Shown here piece by piece: positions 57,145 through 64,000 of a DNA stretch of 64,000 nt. Both the position numbers and the translations under genes were made by a program. The DNA lies in NCBI GenBank assembly GCA_022009815.1, contig CP091725.1, positions 248,001-312,000 on the forward strand, in the 5' to 3' direction. This DNA comes from Bacteroidales bacterium (GTDB lineage Bacteria; Bacteroidota; Bacteroidia; Bacteroidales; Muribaculaceae). The notes under the pieces are model-generated. The model worked only from the letters and a program-made list of their open reading frames with translations. It searched no databases and was not told the origin of the DNA. Numbering within the stretch: the first letter of the stretch is position 1; each line of letters begins with the position of its first letter.

Positions 57145-58182
57145 ATGAATATTGACGAAACATATATGAGCCGCGCGCTTCAGCTGGCAAAAAACGGATT
57201 CGGACGCGTGTCGCCCAACCCGATGGTGGGCGCAGTGGTGGTGGCTGACGGACGCATCATCGGCGAAGGATTCCACCGCCAATGGGGTCACGCACACGCC
57301 GAGGTCAACGCAATCGCCTCTGTCGCCGAGGCCGACAGACGGCTGCTGCGGCAAAGCACCATCTACGTCACGCTTGAGCCTTGCTCACACTACGGAAAGA
57401 CTCCGCCATGCAGCAAACTGATTATCGACACCGGCATTCCCCGCGTCGTGGTGGGCTGCCTCGACCCGTTCAAGGAAGTGAGCGGACGCGGCATCAAAAT
57501 GCTGCGCGAAGCCGGAGTGGATGTGACCACCGGAGTGCTTGAACGCCAGTGCCAATGGATCAACCGCAAATTCATGACCGCCCACACCCTCCGCCGCCCT
57601 TACGTGACGCTGAAATGGGCAGAGTCGGCCGACCGCTTCGTTGACAGCGACGACAGCCGGGAAAAAGCCGTGATTTCATCGCCAACGACAATGACGCTGA
57701 TGCACCGCGAGCGCACCGGATATGACGCCATCATGGTGGGAGCCAACACCGTGCGCCGCGACAACCCGTCGCTGCTGCCGCGTCTGTGGCCGGGACGGAA
57801 ACCGCTGCGCGTGGTGTTGAGCCACAACAGCTGCTCCGACCTCGCCGACCGACAGATTTTCAGCGACGGCAACCGCACCCTTCTCTACTCTTCAAGCGGA
57901 CACACACTGCCAAACGCCAGCGAGGGCGTGGAAGAGGCATGTCTGCCGGAGTCGCTTGCCGACACACTCGCCGACCTCTACCGCCGCGGCGTCACATCGC
58001 TGCTTGTTGAAGGCGGACCGTCGCTCCACCGCGCGTTTCTCGACAGCGGCATCTGGGACGAAGCGAGAGTGGAACGCTCCGACGCAATTTTCGGCAGCGG
58101 GGTTGAATCAGCCCCTATGCCACAAGGGAGCATGAAAGTGCAACGCATCGAGAATCGTTTAATATTCAACATTATACGATAA
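57145..58182 (+). CDS. ribD: Bifunctional riboflavin deaminase/reductase RibD
   Basis: RibD carries out two steps of riboflavin synthesis: deamination of the pyrimidine and reduction of the ribosyl side chain. The deaminase domain (about 1-145) has the zinc motifs GHAHAEVNAI and LEPCSHYGKTPPCSKLI. The reductase domain (about 148-345) starts RPYVTLKWAESADRFV and has GYDAIMVGANTVRRDNPSL and SLLVEGGPSLHRAFL. The length of 345 is normal and no frameshift is seen. It is divergent from prmC with a 44-nt gap between starts. No FMN riboswitch is visible upstream. Confidence 0.95.
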   Translation: MNIDETYMSRALQLAKNGFGRVSPNPMVGAVVVADGRIIGEGFHRQWGHAHAEVNAIASVAEADRRLLRQSTIYVTLEPCSHYGKTPPCSKLIIDTGIPRVVVGCLDPFKEVSGRGIKMLREAGVDVTTGVLERQCQWINRKFMTAHTLRRPYVTLKWAESADRFVDSDDSREKAVISSPTTMTLMHRERTGYDAIMVGANTVRRDNPSLLPRLWPGRKPLRVVLSHNSCSDLADRQIFSDGNRTLLYSSSGHTLPNASEGVEEACLPESLADTLADLYRRGVTSLLVEGGPSLHRAFLDSGIWDEARVERSDAIFGSGVESAPMPQGSMKVQRIENRLIFNIIR

Positions 58183-58243
58183 GTTTTTTGGTTTTGTTTG
58201 ACTGTTTAACACATTTTCTATACAGTCATTGACAAAATAGTTA

Positions 58244-58251
58244 TAAATTTG
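58244..58251 (+). promoter_or_regulatory. Possible -7 box for the DUF6242 gene
   Basis: TAAATTTG matches TAnnTTTG and lies 22 nt upstream of the ATG at 58274; the -33 element is unclear. Confidence 0.45.
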
Positions 58252-58273
58252 CACTTTAAATAAAGTTACATAG

Positions 58274-59803
58274 ATGAGAAAATTAATTCCGATATATGCC
58301 ATCCTGACAGCGTTGACGCTGATTGTTTCGGCATCATGCAATTCATCAGGCAACGGCGACAATGAGCCAACAGTCGTTTCTGCCAACACTCTGGTTTCAA
58401 ACTTCAGCCTGCAGAAAAACGACTCTGTAATGACGCTGCTCGACTCGATTCCTTTCACCATCGACGTGAACCGCCGTTTAATCTACAATCCCGACTCGCT
58501 GCCGAAAGGCACCGACATCACACGCCTCGTGGCGAGCATCTCGCTGGCTTCAAGCACATCGGTGGGCGAAATCTCCATCTCCGGAGCCACAACGATGAAG
58601 GACACCACCTACACCTACAGCGCATCGGCAACCGACAGCATCGACTTCACCGGACGCGTAACGCTGACTGTGAAAGCCGCCGACGGCATTTCGACAAAGC
58701 AGTATCTGCTGCAAGTGAACGTGCACAACCTGGAGAGCGACTCGCTTTATTGGAACAAGATGTCGCGACGCAACCTGCCGGGCGCGCTTACCGACCCCGA
58801 AACGGCAAAAACCGTGGCATGCGGCGGCACAACATACTGCCTTGTGGCTGAAAACGGCAAATACACCATGTCGTCGACAACCGACATCGCCACAAACAAT
58901 TGGAACAAGCAAACCGTGGCATTCACCTTCAAGCCCGACGTAAACAGCCTCACGGCGACCGACAAGGCGCTGTTTGTGCTCGACGCCGACGGAAATCTGC
59001 ACAAATCGACCGACGGCGGCATGAACTGGACTGCCACCGGCAACAAATACTCATCGCTGATTGCCGGCTACGGCGACACGCTTCTCGCCGTTGCCTCAAG
59101 CGGCTCCGACTATTTCACCGTAGCTCTGACCGACAACGGCACGGAGACAAAGACCGCCGCGCCAAAGGAATTTCCTGTAAAAGGATTCTCACAGGCGTTT
59201 AAATACAACAGTAGCTGGGGAACGTCGGAGATGCTCTTCATGGTTGGCGGCGAGATGGCCGACGGAAACTACACCGGAGCCACTTGGGGATACGACGGCA
59301 AGAACTGGGCATCGACAGGCAACCGACAGCTGCCGAAGCTCACGGGAATCACCCTCGTGCCCTACTACTATTTCCAACGCACCGAACACGGCGACTACGA
59401 CAAATATCCCGTGCTGCTCGCCATCGGCGGACGCGCGGCAAACGGCGTGATCAGCAAGAAGGTATACATCTCATACAACAACGGTCTGGACTGGAAGCTC
59501 GGCGACGACCTGCTGCAACTGCCCGACTATATGCCCGACTTCTACGGAGCGCAGGCGTTCGTGTCGACAAGCACTCTTGAGGCAGAAACGCGTGCGGCAT
59601 CGGTATGGCAGGCAATCAGCCCGCGGCGTCTGCCGGTGTGGCTCACCGTCGACAGCCCGGCAGCTACACGTGCAGCCAAACCCGTGACAAAATGGGACTG
59701 CCCATATATTTATGTGTTCGGAGGATACGGCAACAACGGCATGGTGCAGAACAGCATCTGGAAAGGCGCCGTGAACCGCTTGACATTCAAACCGATAGTT
59801 TAG
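58274..59803 (+). CDS. DUF6242-type lipoprotein
   Basis: A 509-residue lipoprotein with signal MRKLIPIYAILTALTLIVSASC (lipobox SASC). Residues of about 35-155 are an N-terminal beta domain (LVSNFSLQKNDSVMTLLDSIPFTID, a DUF6242-type start). The rest is a Kelch/BNR-like propeller with phrases such as LHKSTDGGMNWTATG, AGYGDTLLAVASSGSDYFTVA, GATWGYDGKNWAST and CPYIYVFGGYGNNGMVQNSIWKGAVNRL. Function unknown. It is the first gene of a tight cluster with DUF6089, uppS and bamA, with only 1 nt to the next gene, which suggests a role in envelope assembly, though that is inference. Confidence 0.8.
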   Translation: MRKLIPIYAILTALTLIVSASCNSSGNGDNEPTVVSANTLVSNFSLQKNDSVMTLLDSIPFTIDVNRRLIYNPDSLPKGTDITRLVASISLASSTSVGEISISGATTMKDTTYTYSASATDSIDFTGRVTLTVKAADGISTKQYLLQVNVHNLESDSLYWNKMSRRNLPGALTDPETAKTVACGGTTYCLVAENGKYTMSSTTDIATNNWNKQTVAFTFKPDVNSLTATDKALFVLDADGNLHKSTDGGMNWTATGNKYSSLIAGYGDTLLAVASSGSDYFTVALTDNGTETKTAAPKEFPVKGFSQAFKYNSSWGTSEMLFMVGGEMADGNYTGATWGYDGKNWASTGNRQLPKLTGITLVPYYYFQRTEHGDYDKYPVLLAIGGRAANGVISKKVYISYNNGLDWKLGDDLLQLPDYMPDFYGAQAFVSTSTLEAETRAASVWQAISPRRLPVWLTVDSPAATRAAKPVTKWDCPYIYVFGGYGNNGMVQNSIWKGAVNRLTFKPIV

Positions 59804-59804
59804 A

Positions 59805-60482
59805 ATGAGCATCGTCAAGACATACAGCCTACGGATAGCAACGCTGCTGGCAGCGTTGCTCATTTCCGTTTCGGTGACTGCCCAGGAATACCGCTATGAG
59901 GCGGGCATCGGAGGCGGCATCAGCGGCTATCTTGGCGACGTGAACCAAAGCAACGTGCTCAAGCATCCCGGTTTTGCCGGAAACGCACTGTTCAGATACC
60001 TCATCAACAAGCGCTTCGCCGTGAAAGCCGACTTTACGGTGGCAAGCATCAGCGGAAACTCCGACGATTTCGCCAACAAGTTTCCCGACAACGCGCATTA
60101 TGAGTTCAGCCACACGTATTTCGACCTCGGCGTGGCTTTCGAATTCAACTTCCTGAACTTCGGAATGAACGACGACTACCGGAAGCTGAAGCGCATATCC
60201 CCTTACCTGTCGCTGGGACTGGGGGCTACATACTCGACAAGCAAGAATTTCGTGCCGAACATACCTATCAGTTTCGGCGCAAAATATAAAATCAACCGAC
60301 GCCTCAACCTCGCCCTCGAGATGCGGGCAAGGATGATGCTCGGCGACGGCGTGGACGGGCTGAAAGACCTGTACGGCGTAGAGAGCGGTGTTTTAAAAAA
60401 CAATGACTGGTGTCCCACTCTGATGCTCAGCATCTCGTATGAGTTCGGAGAGATTTGCAAGATTTGCCACTATGTCAAATAA
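59805..60482 (+). CDS. DUF6089 outer-membrane beta-barrel protein
   Basis: A 225-residue protein with a signal peptide (LRIATLLAALLISVSVTAQ) followed by YRYEAGIGGGISGYLGDVNQSNVL, a DUF6089 hallmark. An eight-strand-type barrel pattern follows (AVKADFTVASISGN, YFDLGVAFEFNFLNFG, ISPYLSLGLGATYS, LMLSISYEFGEICKICHYVK). The gene order DUF6089-uppS-bamA is common in Bacteroidetes, so it may support outer-membrane biogenesis (inference). It starts 1 nt after the DUF6242 stop. Confidence 0.85.
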   Translation: MSIVKTYSLRIATLLAALLISVSVTAQEYRYEAGIGGGISGYLGDVNQSNVLKHPGFAGNALFRYLINKRFAVKADFTVASISGNSDDFANKFPDNAHYEFSHTYFDLGVAFEFNFLNFGMNDDYRKLKRISPYLSLGLGATYSTSKNFVPNIPISFGAKYKINRRLNLALEMRARMMLGDGVDGLKDLYGVESGVLKNNDWCPTLMLSISYEFGEICKICHYVK

Positions 60483-60495
60483 ATGATTTTACAGA

Positions 60496-61254
60496 ATGTC
60501 GTTAGAAAGCAAAATACAAGAAATAGGGCAAAAGCCGCTGCCTGCACACGTGGCCGTAATCATGGACGGCAACGGACGTTGGGCAAAAGCGCGCGGCCTC
60601 GACAGGTCGATGGGACATGTGGAGGGGGTAAACGCCGTGCGCCGCATCACGGAAATAGCGTCCGACCTGGGTGTGAAATACCTCACGCTCTACACGTTCT
60701 CTACCGAGAACTGGAACCGTCCGCAGGAGGAAGTTGACGCGCTGATGCACCTTATTTCGATTGCAATCGAGCGGGAAACTCCCGACCTCGTGCGCAACAA
60801 CGTGCGCCTGAAGATTATCGGCGACACGAAAACCGTGCCCGACTATGCTCTCGACCGGCTGCGCCGGTGTGAGGAAACGACAGCCAGCTGCACGGGAATG
60901 TGGATGGTGCTCGCCATCAGCTACTCGTCGCGGTGGGAAATCACCGACGCCGTGAAGCGCATTGCGGCAGAGGCGGCAGAAGGCAAGATTGACGCCGACA
61001 GCATCGACGAGGCTACAATAAGCAGCCATCTGGCAACGGCAGGCATCCCCGACCCCGACCTGATGATACGCACCGGCGGCGACTGCCGTGTGAGCAACTA
61101 CCTGCTGTGGCAGATTGCATACTCCGAGCTGATTTTCACCGACACGTTCTGGCCCGACTATACGAAAGAGGACTTCTGCGACGCAATCCTGCGCTATCAG
61201 AGCCGCGAACGGCGATTCGGAAAGACAAGCGAACAAGTGAACGAACAAAAATAG
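60496..61254 (+). CDS. uppS: Isoprenyl (undecaprenyl diphosphate) synthase
   Basis: UppS adds isopentenyl units in cis to make undecaprenyl diphosphate, the lipid carrier for peptidoglycan and O-antigen. The 252-residue product has [18 protein letters not shown] (pyrophosphate-binding Asp and Arg), [19 protein letters not shown], the middle region [16 protein letters not shown], and [33 protein letters not shown] with the family signature. The length is normal. It lies between DUF6089 and bamA, 14 nt after the former. Confidence 0.96.
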   Translation: MSLESKIQEIGQKPLPAHVAVIMDGNGRWAKARGLDRSMGHVEGVNAVRRITEIASDLGVKYLTLYTFSTENWNRPQEEVDALMHLISIAIERETPDLVRNNVRLKIIGDTKTVPDYALDRLRRCEETTASCTGMWMVLAISYSSRWEITDAVKRIAAEAAEGKIDADSIDEATISSHLATAGIPDPDLMIRTGGDCRVSNYLLWQIAYSELIFTDTFWPDYTKEDFCDAILRYQSRERRFGKTSEQVNEQK

Positions 61255-61271
61255 ATTATACTACGATATAG

Positions 61272-63968
61272 ATGAAACTACTTTTCAAAGATATGAGATC
61301 CAAACTCCTTATAGCCTTGGCGCTGTTGGCCACAGTGATGATACCTGAGGTCAAAGCCGCGGAGCCTACAGACACAATCTACAATCCTCCGATGTTTTTC
61401 ACCGGAATGCCGAAAAAATATGAAATCGCAGGAATCCGGGTCAGCGGACTCCAGAACTATGAGGACTATATCGTCATAGGATACTCCGGTCTGTCGGTGG
61501 GCGACGTTGTGGAAATCCCAGGCGACGCCATCACAAGCGCCGCAAAGCGATTCTGGCGACAGGGTCTGTTCTCTAAAATCCAGATAAAAGTAGAAAAAGT
61601 GTGCGGCGACAAGGCTTGGCTGTTGTTCGACCTGCGCCAGCAACCGCGCATCTCGCAAATCAACTACAACGGCGTGAAGAAAAGCGAGCGCGAGGAGCTG
61701 CAGCAACGGCTGAATCTGAATCCAGGCAACCAAATCACGCAGAACATCGTGCAACGCGCAAAAGAAATCATTTCTTCCTACTTCAAGCAGAAAGGTTTCG
61801 GAAACGTGGATGTCGACATCACGCAGTCGCCCGACCTCAGCAAGGAGAACGAGATGATTGTGGACATCAACATCGACAAACGAAAAGGTAAAAGTCCACA
61901 AAATATATATCAACGGCAATGACGTGCTGTCGGACAACAAAATCCAACGCACAATGAAGAAAACCAACGAGAAGTCGAAACTCTTGAATCTTTTCCGCCA
62001 GAAAAAATTCGTGGAGAAGGACTACGAAACCGACCTCGGACTCATCATCCAGAAATACAACGAACTTGGCTACCGCGACGCCAAAATCCTGAGCGACAGC
62101 GTGACGGCTTACAAAGACAACCTTGTCGACGTGCATATCGACATCGAGGAGGGTCAGAAATACTATATCTCCAACATTTCGTGGGCGGGCAACACCATCT
62201 ACCCGTCGTCGACTCTCGACGCAATCCTCGGAATGAAAGCCGGCGACGTGTACAACCAGAAACTGCTCAACAAGCGCACCCTTGAGGACGACGACGCCGT
62301 TGCCAACCTGTATATGAACAACGGATACCTCTTCTTCCAGCTCGTGCCTATCGAGTCGAAAATCGAGGGCGACAGCGTTGCGCTCGAGATGAGGGTGATC
62401 GAGGGTCCGCAGGCTCGCATCAACAACATCGTAATCAACGGCAACGACCGCCTGTATGAGAAGGTGATACGCCGCGAGCTGCGTGTGCGCCCGGGCGAAC
62501 TCTTCTCTAAGGAAGACCTTATGCGCTCCGCCCGCGAGATTGCCCAAACAGGACACTTCGACCCGGAGAACATGGACATCAAGCCGGAGCCTAACCCCGA
62601 CAACGGTACGGTTGACCTGATTTCAACCTGCAGTCGAAAAACAACGACCAAATCGAGCTTTCGGCAGGTTGGGGACAGACGGGTATCATCGGCAAGGTGT
62701 CGCTCAAATTCACCAACTTCTCAATAAAGAACCTGCTCAAGCCAAGCTCCTACAAAGGCATAATTCCGCAGGGCGAAGGTCAGACGTTCACCATCAGCGC
62801 ACAAACCAATGCGAAATACTATCAGGCATACAGCCTGTCGTTCCTCGACCCGTGGTTTGGCGGAAAGCGACCTAACTCGCTCTCCGTTTCGGGCTACTAC
62901 TCACGTCAGACAGGTGTCAACTCAAACTTCTACGATCGCAACAGCTACGCCAGACCATACGGTTTCGGCACAAGCAGCATGTACGGAAGCTACTACGGCT
63001 CAAGCTACAGCGACTATTACCAGCAACAATATCAGAACGCATACGACCCCGACAAATACCTCCAGATGGCAGGTATCACGGTGGGCTTCGGAAAGCGTCT
63101 GAACTGGCCCGACAACTACTTCACATTCACAGCCTCGCTGGGCTTCAACTGGTATAAGCTGAAAAACTGGGACTACCTCTACTATATGCGCAACGGCACA
63201 TCGAACGCATTCGTGCTCGGCTTGTCGCTGGCGCGCAACAGTATCGACAACCCTATCTACACACGTACTGGATCCAACTTCTCGCTCGACCTGAACATCA
63301 CGCCGCCGGTATCGTTGTTCCGCAACAAGAACTGGGAACAGCTCTACAAAGACAGCGGCATCGGAACCAACGCGATGTCCACCGCAAACCAGACCGCGAA
63401 AGCGACTGCTGCGACACAGGAGATGTATAAATGGATTGAATACTGGAAACTCAAATTCAAGGCCCGCACCTACACTCCGCTGTCCGACCCCAACAGCAAA
63501 TGGACTCTCGTGTTGATGACACGCGCCGAAATCGGTTTGCTCGGTAGCTACAACAAATATCTGAAATCACCGTTTGAAACATTCTACGTCGGAGGCGACG
63601 GCATGTCGGGATCATACGGCTACGCGCAGGAGACAATCGCCCTCCGCGGATATGACAACGGTGTGTTCACCCCATGGCGCTCGGGCGACGGCTACGCATA
63701 CACGCGTTTCACCGCCGAACTCCACTTCCCGTTCATGCTGCAGCCAAGCACCACAATCTACGGTCTCGCCTTCCTTGAAGGCGGAAACGCATGGACCGAC
63801 GTGAAGGACGTGTCGCCGTTCAACCTCAAGCGTTCCGCCGGAGCCGGTGTGCGCATCTATCTGCCGATGATCGGCATGATGGGTATCGACTGGGCATACG
63901 GTTTCGACAAGGTGTTTGGCGAGAAAGGCGGAAGCCACTTCCACTTCATCCTCGGTCAAGAATTCTAA
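61272..63968 (+). CDS. bamA: Outer-membrane assembly factor BamA (two frameshifts)
   Basis: BamA inserts beta-barrel proteins into the outer membrane. Joined, the gene encodes about 898 residues. After a signal region (LLIALALLATVMIPEVKA) come five POTRA-type repeats (YEIAGIRVSGLQNYEDY; KVHKIYINGNDVLSDNKIQRTMKKT; INNIVINGNDRLYEKVIRRELRVRPGELF). The barrel (SLKFTNFSIKNLL, RPNSLSVSGYYSRQTG, AGAGVRIYLPMIGMMGIDWAYGFDKVFG) ends in the C-terminal Phe of GQEF. Frame breaks lie near 61878-61886 (expected NIDK, then EKVKVHKIYI) and at the T run 62621-62623 (one T lost; expected DLIFNLQSKNNDQIEL). The gene is essential, so these are probably errors. It has a Tyr/Ser-rich insertion near GSYYGSSYSDYYQQQYQ. 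Confidence 0.93.
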
Positions 63969-64000
63969 AAAAGGCGTAAATATCCTTTCACGAATAAACC

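Overview
The window comes from a member of the Bacteroidales, most likely Muribaculaceae or a close relative (inference). Promoters follow the Bacteroidetes pattern (-7 box TAnnTTTG, sometimes with TTTG about 19-20 nt upstream), and start codons follow A-rich leaders rather than Shine-Dalgarno sites. The gene families are typical of the order: TonB receptor/DUF4249 pairs, DUF3843, DUF4105, DUF5103, DUF6089, DUF6242, calycin-like and BspA-type proteins. Many secreted proteins end in a similar C-terminal beta domain of type IX secretion (T9SS) cargo type, and a T9SS plug (DUF5103) homologue lies at 37.8-39.1 kb.

Layout. 0-2.2 kb: purB (partial, minus strand), tRNA-Val, a YgbA-family protein and an FKBP isomerase. 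2.4-7.5 kb: a large adhesin-like secreted protein and a beta-helix lipoprotein. 7.6-14 kb: DUF4105 (Lnb-like), an alkaline-phosphatase-superfamily enzyme and secA. 14-17.6 kb: DUF4249 lipoprotein and TonB receptor. 17.9-21.5 kb: hydrolase, membrane-anchored Mur ligase and ddl. 21.6-24.6 kb: YjbQ, esterase and dnaB. 24.8-37.8 kb: a minus-strand cobalamin operon led by a B12 riboswitch, with btuB, btuG, a surface lipoprotein, two proteins sharing a GYRW-type domain (one a giant fusion of about 1,866 aa) and a further beta-propeller. 37.8-39.9 kb: T9SS plug, ung and tRNA-Arg. 40-44.8 kb: porin, solute-binding protein, DUF3843 and SIMPL protein. 44.9-50.8 kb: secreted amidase, PD40 propeller and a heavily damaged phosphodiester glycosidase gene. 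51-54.9 kb: two calycin-like secreted proteins. 55-57.1 kb: comF, recX, prmC. 57.1-64 kb: ribD, DUF6242, DUF6089, uppS, bamA.

How it works together. The 13-kb cobalamin operon is the most distinctive part. The riboswitch and a downstream terminator-like hairpin should shut off expression when B12 is plentiful. BtuG is the known high-affinity surface capture protein that caps BtuB. The remaining genes add two more propellers and two copies of an uncharacterised domain, one pair fused into a single polypeptide with leucine-rich repeats. Elsewhere the window mixes envelope housekeeping (secA, bamA, uppS, ddl, Mur ligase, DUF4105) with T9SS-type exported proteins.

Two cautions and a novelty. First, at least 17 genes, including the essential secA, ddl and bamA, are broken by single or double base indels, mostly in short homopolymers. 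This looks like consensus error, so I annotate these genes as whole spans. Second, one gene (48.3-50.8 kb) is far more damaged and may be a real pseudogene. The novelty is a family of promoter-bearing hairpin repeats at four loci, always directly upstream of a gene, whose flanks are conserved while the hairpin arms change sequence and keep pairing.
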